A DNA stretch of 64,000 nt from Pseudemcibacter sp038106445 (GTDB lineage: Bacteria; Pseudomonadota; Alphaproteobacteria; Sphingomonadales; Emcibacteraceae). Every line of letters starts with the position of its first letter. The first letter of the stretch is position 1. The notes beneath the pieces are model-generated. The model did not search any database. It saw only the letters and a program-made list of their open reading frames with translations, and was not told where the DNA came from. The DNA is taken from the NCBI GenBank assembly GCA_038106445.1, contig JAYODU010000010.1, forward strand, positions 4,798 to 68,797, in the 5' to 3' direction. Both the position numbers and the translations under genes were made by a program. Shown here one piece after another: positions 1-7,638 of the stretch.

Positions 1-648
1 ACTTAGGGCATAAAAATCCACATTCCAATCCTGCACATCGACCGCGCGGTGTGGAGCGTAGGCAACCGCATCCACGCAAATTCTGGCGCCACGATCATGC
101 ACAAATGATGCTATTTCCTTGATCGGGTTTATTGTACCCAGCAAGTTTGAAACATGGGTCACGGCAACAAGTCTTGTTTTTTCTGTCATCAGCTTATCAA
201 GTGCTTCCAGTTCCAGCTCATATGTTTCCTTGTTCATAGGCCAGAATTTGACGATGACGCCCCGCTCTTCTAGCCATGTCCAGGGGCCAATGTTGCTTTC
301 ATGATCGGTAATGGTGACAATGACTTCATCACCTGCCCTGAACTGATTGACCATGGCTTTGGATAAAAACTGTAAAAGTACCGTCGTCGAGGGGCCAAAA
401 ACAATTTCTTCCGGTCTGCTTGCATTAAACAAAGTGGCAATATCTGCACGTCCCTTCTGAAAGGCAGCAAGGGCATCCTGCGAAACCTGATAGCTGCCGC
501 CAAGCTGAACATTGTTTGAATAATAATATTCATTGATCCGATCCACCACAGATTTTAAAATTTGTGAACCGCCCGCATTATCCATGAATATCCACTCATT
601 CTTTAGGGCGGGAAATTGTGCCCGTACATATTCCAAGTCAAGAGCCAC
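1..648 (-). CDS. Class V aminotransferase / cysteine desulfurase-like PLP enzyme (3' end beyond window)
   Basis: Reading from a GTG at 648 gives 216 residues that run off the window without a stop. The start follows an AAAGGA ribosome-binding site; the nearby ATG at 653 is out of frame. The chain begins VALDLEYVRAQFPAL and contains MDNAGGSQ, FGPSTTVLL, VTITDHESN and ICVDAVAYAPHRAVDV, the usual order in the class V (NifS/CsdA/kynureninase-like) PLP fold. DAVAYAPHR matches the PLP-contacting Asp region. The Schiff-base Lys is expected just past the DFYALS end, so it is not visible. It lies 30 bases upstream of the ABC ATPase start in the direction of transcription only in the sense of being the last minus-strand gene seen, and probably belongs to the same operon. 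Substrate unknown; desulfurase activity is not implied. Confidence 0.85.
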   Translation of the reverse strand, partial: MALDLEYVRAQFPALKNEWIFMDNAGGSQILKSVVDRINEYYYSNNVQLGGSYQVSQDALAAFQKGRADIATLFNASRPEEIVFGPSTTVLLQFLSKAMVNQFRAGDEVIVTITDHESNIGPWTWLEERGVIVKFWPMNKETYELELEALDKLMTEKTRLVAVTHVSNLLGTINPIKEIASFVHDRGARICVDAVAYAPHRAVDVQDWNVDFYALS

Positions 649-678
649 TTCATATATCCTTTAAATTATTTATTTAAA

Positions 679-1416
679 TCAATGTTCTAACACAGCTTTC
701 AAAAAACTTTTCGTTCTGTCTTCCTGCGGATCATCGAATATCTGTTTCGGTGTTCCCTGTTCAATGATCTGTCCGTCATCCATGAAAATAACACGGTCGG
801 CAACCTGCCGTGCGAAACCCATTTCATGGGTCACGACAATCATGGTAACCCCGCTTGTTGCAAGTGCTTTTATGACATCCAGTACTTCACCGACCATTTC
901 AGGATCAAGCGCAGAGGTTGGTTCATCAAATAATAACACCTTTGGTTTCATTGCAAGGGCCCGTGCGATTGCGACCCGTTGCTGCTGACCACCCGAAAGC
1001 TGGGAGGGGTATTTATTTGCCTGTGCTTCAATCCCTACTTTGGCAAGAAGTGCCCTTGCCGCTGTTTCTGCGTCTTTTTCATCTGTTCCTTTTACCCGCA
1101 TTGGTGCAAGCATTATATTTTTAAGGATCGTTAAATGTGGAAACAGGTTAAAATTCTGAAATACCATGCCAACTTCGGCGCGTACATCTTTCAGGTTTTT
1201 ACCTTTTTGTACCTTAATGCCATCTACGATAATTTCCCCATCCGGATCATATTGTTCAAGCAGGTTTATACAGCGGATCATTGTTGATTTGCCGGATCCT
1301 GAAGGCCCGATTACACAAATGACTTCCCCTTCATCTATATTCAAATTGATCCCGGCCAGTGCTTTAAAATTGCCGTAATGTTTTTCAACATTTTTAAGCT
1401 GGATTAGAGTGGCCAT
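679..1416 (-). CDS. Polar amino acid-type ABC transporter ATP-binding protein
   Basis: This is the nucleotide-binding subunit of an importer of the GlnQ/HisP type (about 245 residues, normal for the family). Visible motifs are Walker A GPSGSGKST, signature LSGGQQQR, Walker B VLLFDEPTSALD and the switch His in VVTHEMGFA. I place the start at the ATG at 1416 (MATLIQLKNVEKHYG), which has GGGAGA upstream and shares one base with the stop of the binding protein-permease gene (TAATG). The reading frame extends to 1461, but the extra 15 residues are not typical of the family. It should energise uptake by the fused partner upstream. The hydantoinase neighbourhood suggests that the substrate is an amino acid derivative or cyclic amide rather than glutamine. 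Confidence 0.93.
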   Translation of the reverse strand: MATLIQLKNVEKHYGNFKALAGINLNIDEGEVICVIGPSGSGKSTMIRCINLLEQYDPDGEIIVDGIKVQKGKNLKDVRAEVGMVFQNFNLFPHLTILKNIMLAPMRVKGTDEKDAETAARALLAKVGIEAQANKYPSQLSGGQQQRVAIARALAMKPKVLLFDEPTSALDPEMVGEVLDVIKALATSGVTMIVVTHEMGFARQVADRVIFMDDGQIIEQGTPKQIFDDPQEDRTKSFLKAVLEH

Positions 1417-2915
1417 TATCTGTCTCCCGCTTTGAATTTTATTTCGATCCGCGATACCCAAATGACCAGCGGAAGAAGAAAGGCAAGATATATGACCGCC
1501 GCAGCAATAAGCGGGGTCGGGTTTGCGGCCACGGCCTGTGCCTGTGTTGCCTGTTTAAGCAGATCAGGCATCGCAACAACAGATGCAAGGGCCGTATCCT
1601 TGATCACATTGATACAGTTATTGGTAAGTGGCGGGATAACGATTTTAATTGCCTGCGGCAGGATCACATCTTTCATCATATCGCGGTAATTAAGACCGAG
1701 TGCCTGTGATGCTTCAAACTGACCTTTTGGGATTGCTTCAATTCCAGCCCGGAAGATTTCTGCCGTATAAGCACCAGATACCAGGGACAGTGTGACGGCC
1801 GCAGCATAAAAGGGCGAAAGGCTAATCCCCACAAAAGGAAGCGCATAAAAGATTATGATAAGCAGCACCAGAAGTGGAATGGAACGGAAGATGTCAATAT
1901 AAACCTTGGCAATGATCTGGAAAGGAAGAAGCGCATAAAGCCGAACCAGAGCAAGCCCCAATCCAACAACAAGACCTGCGACAATCGCGAGGATACCAAG
2001 CTGAATGGTTGTGATTAAACCTGCAATCAACATGGGGTATGTCTGCATGAAAACGTCCATATTCAGAAATGTTTCCACGAAATTGGAAGCAAGTTCCAGA
2101 TCGGGCATCGGCATTGATCTGACTTCTACAGTTGATGTGTTGTCCTCTGCTGGTGTGCCAAACCATTTTGAATGTAGGCCGTTAACAAAGCCTTCCTGTT
2201 TTAACGTGCTGATGACAGTATTCACATCAATAACAAGCGGGGCATTCTTTCCCATCATAAGTGCATATTGTCCCCCCGTCGGGATGCGTTCGACCACTTC
2301 AAGGTTTGGTTTATCCCGGGTGTAATAAAGAAGGGCCGGAATGTCACTTATATATCCCTTAACCCGTCCGATAACCACATCAAGCATGGCTGGGGCCAAT
2401 CCTTCATAGCGACGAATTTCCGAGAAGCCGTATTTTTCCATATTTTCCGTCGCCCACATGTCGCCTGTGGACCCAGTATCAACGGCAACAATTTGTCCTC
2501 TTAGATCATCAAGGCTTTCGATACCGCTGCCTACTACGGTTGTCAGCGACTGATCGCTGTCATAATAAGGCTGCGTGAATGAAACGGATTCAAGCCGTCT
2601 GTCGGTAATGCCTATGGACGAAATGGCGATATCGATACGGCCCGATTGAACGGCTGAAAAAAGCCCATTGAAAGGAATGTTAACGATTTCAACATTACGA
2701 CCAAGCCGCTGGCCAATTTCATTCACCAGGTCAATTTCAAAACCGATAAAGGTGCCGTCTGTATCCTGAAATTCCCAGGGGACATTGCCGATATTTGCAC
2801 CGACTATGATCGTTTCATCCCTCTCCTGCGCCCGGGAAAGAACAGGTAGAAACATTAATGCCCCTATAAAATATATCAGGATACGATTAACCAATGGCCG
2901 CAACTCTGTTTTCAA
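1416..2915 (-). CDS. Fused periplasmic substrate-binding protein and ABC permease, polar amino acid family
   Basis: One 499-residue chain carries two functions that are usually separate. After a hydrophobic leader (ILIYFIGALMFLPVLSRAQ), residues of about 35-265 form a family 3 solute-binding domain (VGANIGNVPWEF, GFEIDLVNEIGQRLG, GRIDIAISSIGIT, WFGTPAEDN). From about residue 290 on, a HisM/GlnP-type permease domain follows with several membrane helices and the ATPase-docking loop EIFRAGIEAIPKGQFEASQA. The codon at 2915 is TTG. The frame overlaps the aldolase gene by 29 bases, and TTG at 2894 or ATG at 2855 are alternative starts. The stop overlaps the ATPase start, which indicates translational coupling. 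The binding domain is probably tethered to the periplasmic side of the membrane. Confidence 0.9.
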   Translation of the reverse strand: MKTELRPLVNRILIYFIGALMFLPVLSRAQERDETIIVGANIGNVPWEFQDTDGTFIGFEIDLVNEIGQRLGRNVEIVNIPFNGLFSAVQSGRIDIAISSIGITDRRLESVSFTQPYYDSDQSLTTVVGSGIESLDDLRGQIVAVDTGSTGDMWATENMEKYGFSEIRRYEGLAPAMLDVVIGRVKGYISDIPALLYYTRDKPNLEVVERIPTGGQYALMMGKNAPLVIDVNTVISTLKQEGFVNGLHSKWFGTPAEDNTSTVEVRSMPMPDLELASNFVETFLNMDVFMQTYPMLIAGLITTIQLGILAIVAGLVVGLGLALVRLYALLPFQIIAKVYIDIFRSIPLLVLLIIIFYALPFVGISLSPFYAAAVTLSLVSGAYTAEIFRAGIEAIPKGQFEASQALGLNYRDMMKDVILPQAIKIVIPPLTNNCINVIKDTALASVVAMPDLLKQATQAQAVAANPTPLIAAAVIYLAFLLPLVIWVSRIEIKFKAGDR

Positions 2916-3822
2916 GACGGGAAAGAAGATGGTTGAGATCCCTCATGTCATCTTCGCTCATTTTTGGACCCGGATCTCGCACTTTTGCCGATGCTATGGC
3001 CCCACGGCGCATAAGAGTTTCCTTTCGTACCGCGAGCCCGTATCCAGGCTGCTGTTCATGTTTTACCAATGGGAGATAGATGTCAAACAAATCTTCTGCA
3101 CCGTCAACGTCGCCATCAGCAAATTTTTCACAAACACCAACCAGCATTTCAGGATAGGCAAACCCGGTCATGGCACCATCTGAACCACGGGCCAGTTCCT
3201 GCGGCAGGTAAAGACCGCCGTTGCCACAAAGAATGCTTATTCTGCGAAGCCCTTCCGCTTCTGATCTGCGGCGTAGTTCCGATATTTTATTCAAGCCCGG
3301 CCAGTCTTCATGTTTCAGCATGACCATTTGCGGTACTTCGCGGATAATGTTTATCAGACAGTCAACGGACACAGGCGCATTTGTGATAAGGGGAAAATCC
3401 TGATATATCATCGGGACAGATGAACCGAGCGCGCGGTCAACATCGGTAAAATAATCAAAAATCTTCTGATCATTATCAAGATCGCTATAGGGGGCAATCA
3501 TTACACCTGCGGCACCGGCATCCATTGCCGCCTGGGATAATGAAACCAGTGCACCCATATTTTTATTACTAACCCCAACAACGACAGGAACCCTTCCGGC
3601 AACACGGTTAATGACCCGGTTCATGAAGGCTTGTGATTCTTCCTGCGTTAATTTTTGCGCCTCCCCCATCATACCAAGGATCGTGATGCCACTAACGCCT
3701 TTTTCGAGATAAAAGTCGGTCAGGCTGTCTGCGCTATCCATATCGATTGAGCCATCATCTTTAAATGGGGTTGCCGAAATTATGTAAACGCCGCTCGCTT
3801 TTTCATTCAGTTTACTATTCAT
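2887..3822 (-). CDS. Dihydrodipicolinate synthase / N-acetylneuraminate lyase family aldolase
   Basis: A 311-residue class I aldolase of the DapA superfamily, a TIM barrel that forms a Schiff base with a 2-oxo acid. The sequence shows GVSGITILGMMGEAQKLT (the GE..LT substrate motif), MIYQDFP carrying the conserved Tyr, and MLKHED carrying the Schiff-base Lys. True DapA would read GTTGE and YN.P, so this is a divergent member and probably not a lysine biosynthesis enzyme. It sits between the hydantoinase gene (9 bases away) and the transporter, and the 3' end overlaps the transporter start. A likely role is cleavage or dehydration of a 2-oxo acid made from the imported compound; this is inferred from context. 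Confidence 0.88.
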   Translation of the reverse strand: MNSKLNEKASGVYIISATPFKDDGSIDMDSADSLTDFYLEKGVSGITILGMMGEAQKLTQEESQAFMNRVINRVAGRVPVVVGVSNKNMGALVSLSQAAMDAGAAGVMIAPYSDLDNDQKIFDYFTDVDRALGSSVPMIYQDFPLITNAPVSVDCLINIIREVPQMVMLKHEDWPGLNKISELRRRSEAEGLRRISILCGNGGLYLPQELARGSDGAMTGFAYPEMLVGVCEKFADGDVDGAEDLFDIYLPLVKHEQQPGYGLAVRKETLMRRGAIASAKVRDPGPKMSEDDMRDLNHLLSRLENRVAAIG

Positions 3823-3831
3823 GTTAAGTCC

Positions 3832-5295
3832 TTATAAAAATTCCACACCAAAGTTGCGTTCTGGATCCATTTCCGGCGGAAGCTTGCTAAGCGGTTTTGC
3901 AGCTTCGGGCCGTTCACGTTTTAAATATTCGCCTGATCCTTTTTCGACTTTTAACTCGCCATCCTCAATCACGATACGTCCGCGGCTGATCACGGTTGTT
4001 GGCCAGCCATTGGCGACCATTCCTTCGTATGGTGTATAATCCATATTATCATGGATTGTTTCTGCGGTGATTTCTACCTGCTTTTCAGTATCCCATATGG
4101 CAAGATCAGCATCTGATCCAACTGCAATCGTTCCCTTTCTTGGATATAGGCCATATGTTTTCGCCGCATTGGTCGCCGTAACTTCGACAAAGCGGTGGAT
4201 ATCCATACGGCCAGTCTGAACCCCTTCTGAAAAAAGTAGCGGCATCCTAATTTCAAGCCCGGGGACACCATTTGCAATTTTATCAAATGTCGGGGTTGGC
4301 CCTGCAGCTAACTTTCCACTTCCATCATAACGGTACGGTGCATGATCCGATGAAAAGACAGTGAAAGATCCATCAACCAGTCCGTCCCATATCGCTTCCT
4401 GTGAGCTCTTATCCCGCGGTGGCGGGCTGCAGCAAAACATAGAGCCATCCATGCCGTCCTTATCCAGATCATCAATGGTCAGAAACAAATATTGCGGACA
4501 GGTTTCACCATATATTTTTAGACCGCGTTCCTGCGCCCGGCGAATTTCATTGAGGGCAGCTTCCGAAGAAACGTGGACAACCAGCATCGGTGTATCCAGA
4601 AGTTCAGCCAGTGAAATGGCACGGTGGGTGGCTTCCTTTTCGGCAATACGGGCATGGGCAATCGCATGATATTTTGGCGCGCCCTTACCCTGGTCCAGAA
4701 GCTTTTCGGTGATCCATCTGATTACATCATGGTTTTCCGCATGGATCATTACCATGGCTTGTTCACGTCTTGCAGCGGCAAGCACATTCAGAATTTCATA
4801 GTCGTCAAGTTTAAGATCATCATATGTCATATAGATTTTAAAAGAGGTAATTCCATCCTCTATCATAGCGGGGAGCTCCTGTCCGATGATCGCATCGGAG
4901 GCATCGGAAATGATCAGATGAAAACCATAATCGATTACCGATTTGGGTTTGGCACATGCCATATAATCATCAACAACTTGCCGCAGACTTTGGCCGCGAT
5001 GCTGTGCTGCAAACGGGATAATTGTGGTAGTACCGCCAAAAGCAGCTGAGACAGAACCGCTATAAAAATCATCGGCTGTCATTATGCCGGAAGATGATCT
5101 TTGCTCGATATGGCAATGAGCGTCAATGCCGCCAGGGAGAATTAATTTTCCATCAGCATTGATTTCCGTAGTCCCTTTTTCTGGTATCTCACCAATTGTA
5201 ACAATTTTGCCACACTTTATGCCAATATCTTGTTTTATCTTGTCTTTTTCCGTAACTATGGTACCATTTCTAATGATTAAATCGTAATTCTGCAT
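3832..5295 (-). CDS. Dihydropyrimidinase / D-hydantoinase family cyclic amidohydrolase
   Basis: A 487-residue amidohydrolase that opens cyclic ureides such as hydantoins or dihydropyrimidines. The full binuclear metal site is visible: His60 and His62 in GGIDAHCH, the Lys153 expected to be carboxylated in SFKIYM, His185 in IHAEN, His241 in VVHVSSE and Asp317 in SSDHAPY. Length matches the HydA/DHPase family. It is the first gene of the minus-strand arm, starting 58 bases left of a triple operator-like repeat that it shares with the divergent GntR gene. The family hydrolyses 5- and 6-membered cyclic diamides; the exact ring and stereochemistry cannot be told from sequence. There is no beta-ureidopropionase or carbamoylase gene in the window. 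Confidence 0.92.
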   Translation of the reverse strand: MQNYDLIIRNGTIVTEKDKIKQDIGIKCGKIVTIGEIPEKGTTEINADGKLILPGGIDAHCHIEQRSSSGIMTADDFYSGSVSAAFGGTTTIIPFAAQHRGQSLRQVVDDYMACAKPKSVIDYGFHLIISDASDAIIGQELPAMIEDGITSFKIYMTYDDLKLDDYEILNVLAAARREQAMVMIHAENHDVIRWITEKLLDQGKGAPKYHAIAHARIAEKEATHRAISLAELLDTPMLVVHVSSEAALNEIRRAQERGLKIYGETCPQYLFLTIDDLDKDGMDGSMFCCSPPPRDKSSQEAIWDGLVDGSFTVFSSDHAPYRYDGSGKLAAGPTPTFDKIANGVPGLEIRMPLLFSEGVQTGRMDIHRFVEVTATNAAKTYGLYPRKGTIAVGSDADLAIWDTEKQVEITAETIHDNMDYTPYEGMVANGWPTTVISRGRIVIEDGELKVEKGSGEYLKRERPEAAKPLSKLPPEMDPERNFGVEFL

Positions 5296-5352
5296 CTTAT
5301 AACCTGTTAAATTTCAATTAAATAAAATGGTTAATTCAATAAATATTTGTCT

Positions 5353-5386
5353 TTGGTATGCATTTGGTATACCATTGGTGTACCAA
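5353..5386. promoter_or_regulatory. Triple GntR-type operator, 11-bp periodic
   Basis: Three copies of a TTGGTATACCA-like element begin at 5353, 5364 and 5375, spaced exactly one helical turn. The middle copy contains the perfect palindrome TGGTATACCA (5365-5374). The right copy is TTGGTGTACCAA (5375-5386), and the left copy (TTGGTATGCAT) keeps only one good half. The GT...AC arrangement fits known FadR/FCD-subfamily GntR operators. It lies between the divergent hydantoinase and gntR genes, so autoregulation and control of both arms are expected. Confidence 0.7.
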
Positions 5387-5417
5387 TTAATCAAGAGAGC
5401 ATTTCAGGGACCTTTTA

Positions 5418-6116
5418 ATGCTAGCACCACATGATCAGAATCAAGGACATGAAAAAGTAAATATAGCGCAACATCAATCACTTGAAGAGACAAGTGACAG
5501 TCTTGCTGAACGTGTTTATCACCAGCTAAGTGAAATGATTATGAATGGTGATTTTAATTATGGTGACCCGTTACAGGAAAGACGAATTGCGGAAATGATG
5601 GATGTGTCCCGTACCCCGGTCAGGGAAGCTATCGGCCGACTTGAAGCAGACGGGTTCGTGGAACGCAAAGCAGGACGTGTTATCGTGCGTGAAGTGCCGT
5701 TGCAGGAATTTCTGGAAATACTTCATGTTAGAAAATTAATTGAATGTGATGCTGCAAGGGAAGCAGCAAAAAATGTTGATGCGAAAGATTTACAAAGGGT
5801 CAGGACAGCAATTGAAAAACTTCTTGAAAACCGTGTTACCAGTGCCAAGGAACTTCGTGCCGTGGATGATATGTTCCATAATCTGATTGCCGAGGCATCA
5901 AAAAATAAATTGATTGTTGAACTGGTCACAGACCTCAGACGGCGAACAGCAATGTTTGATCACGACCGCATGCCGACACGGTTCCTTCCGGGAAATCGCG
6001 AACATCTGGATATTATTGATGCGCTGGAAAAACGGGATGGCACGCTCGCGTCGGCCCGCATGACCCGCCATATTAACAATGTGCATAAAAGTATTTTTGA
6101 AAAATGGAATCTTTAA
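5418..6116 (+). CDS. GntR family transcriptional regulator, FCD (FadR-like) subfamily
   Basis: A 232-residue regulator. An N-terminal winged helix is seen at about residues 30-95 (LAERVYHQLSEMI, DPLQERRIAEMMDVSRTPVR, EAIGRLEADGFVERK). An all-helical FCD ligand-binding domain follows (FLEILHVRKLIECDAAREAA, DDMFHNLIAEASKNK, HLDIIDALEKRD), with candidate metal or ligand residues in DDMFHNLI and REHLDII. The ATG at 5418 has AGGGAC upstream. It reads away from the hydantoinase, with the triple operator in between, and is followed after 3 bases by the racemase gene. It most likely senses the ring compound or its ring-opened product and represses the island. Confidence 0.92.
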   Translation: MLAPHDQNQGHEKVNIAQHQSLEETSDSLAERVYHQLSEMIMNGDFNYGDPLQERRIAEMMDVSRTPVREAIGRLEADGFVERKAGRVIVREVPLQEFLEILHVRKLIECDAAREAAKNVDAKDLQRVRTAIEKLLENRVTSAKELRAVDDMFHNLIAEASKNKLIVELVTDLRRRTAMFDHDRMPTRFLPGNREHLDIIDALEKRDGTLASARMTRHINNVHKSIFEKWNL

Positions 6117-6119
6117 ATC

Positions 6120-6779
6120 ATGAATGACAAAGACATGCCGGACATTCTTGTCATTAATGCCAATTCATCCTGTTCTGTGACAGATAATATGAAAGTGGAA
6201 TTGGCTGGGCCCACAAAAATATTTAAGCTGAAAATTGAATATACGGAAATCAGCGATGCACCAGCTGCGATTGAAACTACAGAAGATGTCATTCTAGCTC
6301 ATAAACTCACAACAGAATTTGTTAAAAAAGTAAAAGCCAGAAGTTATATCATTGCCTGTTTTTGTGATCCTGGCGTTAAGGAACTTCGTGCTCTTGGCTA
6401 TAAAAATGTTTACGGGATTGCTGAAAGTGCAATGCATATGGCGGCAAATTCTGGTGGCAAATTTGGCATTCTTTCCATTTCTAAAACATCCGTGATCCGT
6501 CATAAAGATCAAATTAGGGATGTGGGGCTTACAGAAATGCTGGCGGCTGATCTTCCGCTTGATATGGGTGTACTTGAACTTGAACATATGAGCGCAAGGC
6601 CTAAAATAGTGGAAACGGCAAACAAGCTTATAAAGGATTATGATGCCACATCGATCATTTTGGGTTGTGCTGGTATGGGAGTGCATAGAAAATGGTTGCA
6701 GGATTTATTAGGCATACCAGTGATTGATCCCTGTTGGGCGGGTGTGGCAATGGCTGCGGCTGCAATGGGCATGGCATAG
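6120..6779 (+). CDS. Asp/Glu/hydantoin racemase family protein
   Basis: A 219-residue cofactor-independent racemase-fold protein. The two catalytic Cys positions of the family are present: Cys80 in IIACFCDPG and Cys183 in LGCAGMG. The N-terminal LVINANSS and the C-terminal IPVIDPCWAGVAMAA also fit the hydantoin racemase/aspartate racemase superfamily. It starts 3 bases after gntR and is probably co-transcribed with it. Next to a hydantoinase, a hydantoin racemase would let both enantiomers enter the pathway. A decarboxylase or isomerase role of the same fold (for example arylmalonate decarboxylase or maleate isomerase) is possible but less favoured, because both Cys are kept. Confidence 0.85.
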   Translation: MNDKDMPDILVINANSSCSVTDNMKVELAGPTKIFKLKIEYTEISDAPAAIETTEDVILAHKLTTEFVKKVKARSYIIACFCDPGVKELRALGYKNVYGIAESAMHMAANSGGKFGILSISKTSVIRHKDQIRDVGLTEMLAADLPLDMGVLELEHMSARPKIVETANKLIKDYDATSIILGCAGMGVHRKWLQDLLGIPVIDPCWAGVAMAAAAMGMA

Positions 6780-6828
6780 TTACTTCAAACGATTTAAAAA
6801 TTAAAATTCAAAAAAACAGGAGCAGTAA

Positions 6829-7608
6829 ATGGATCTGGGAATTAAAGGACGCAAGGCAATTATATGTGCATCGTCAAAAGGGTTAGGCAAGGCCTGTGCG
6901 ATGACGCTTGCTGGAGATGGTGTTCATGTGTTTATCAATGGTCGCAACGCGGAAAAACTTGAAGAAACAGCGAAAGAAATTCGCGAAAAAACGGGAGCTG
7001 AAGTTACAGCGGTAGCATGTGATGTGACCACCCCGGAAGGACGTGAGAAAATTCTTGCCGTGTGCCCGGACCCGGATATTCTGATCAACAATGCCGGCGG
7101 ACCGCCAACGGGAAATTTTCGTGACTGGGACCGCGATACATGGATCAAGGCACTTGATTCAAACATGCTTACCCAAATTGAACTGATCAAGGCCGTCGTT
7201 GACGGAATGATCGACCGAAAGTTTGGCCGTATAGTCAACATCACATCGGGCGCTGTTAAAGCGCCGATAAATGTTCTTGGTCTATCAAATGGTGCTCGTG
7301 CTGGCCTTACGGGATTTGTGGCGGGTGTTTCGCGTACGACCGTCAAGGATAATGTCACCATTAATAACCTGTTACCCGGACCTTTTGAAACAGACCGTAT
7401 CGCAGAAGTAATTGCTGGTGAAGCAAAGGCAAAAGGTATTGGCGAAGACGAAGCCCGCGCAGGACGGATGGCTGCGAACCCGTCAGGTCGCTTTGGAAGA
7501 CCGGAAGAATTTGGGGCAGCATGTGGCTGGCTTTGTTCAGCAAACGCAGGGTTTATAACAGGACAAAACATTCTACTTGATGGTGGTGCCTTCCCTGGCG
7601 TTATATAA
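6829..7608 (+). CDS. Atypical SDR oxidoreductase lacking the YxxxK pair
   Basis: A 259-residue Rossmann protein of the BKR-like SDR group. It shows an altered glycine motif ASSKGLGKA, CDVTTPEG, NNAGGP at residues 87-92, and the catalytic-type Ser140 in VNITS. Where the family has Tyr and Lys (Ser+13 and Ser+17), this protein has Ser153 and Arg157 (LSNGARAGL). A similar loss is known in a described subgroup of SDRs, so this is a natural variant rather than decay. It is preceded by AACAGGAGCAG, a strong ribosome-binding site, and lies between the racemase and the sulfatase. Whether it still binds NAD(P) or catalyses redox chemistry cannot be judged from sequence. Confidence 0.85.
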   Translation: MDLGIKGRKAIICASSKGLGKACAMTLAGDGVHVFINGRNAEKLEETAKEIREKTGAEVTAVACDVTTPEGREKILAVCPDPDILINNAGGPPTGNFRDWDRDTWIKALDSNMLTQIELIKAVVDGMIDRKFGRIVNITSGAVKAPINVLGLSNGARAGLTGFVAGVSRTTVKDNVTINNLLPGPFETDRIAEVIAGEAKAKGIGEDEARAGRMAANPSGRFGRPEEFGAACGWLCSANAGFITGQNILLDGGAFPGVI

Positions 7609-7638
7609 AACCCATGTAAATGATTAGGAAGAATTACC

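Noticed and set aside
270..533. Minus-strand 87-residue open frame inside the first gene
   Set aside because: It lies in another frame of the class V PLP enzyme, whose 216-codon frame with a GTG start and clear family motifs explains this stretch.
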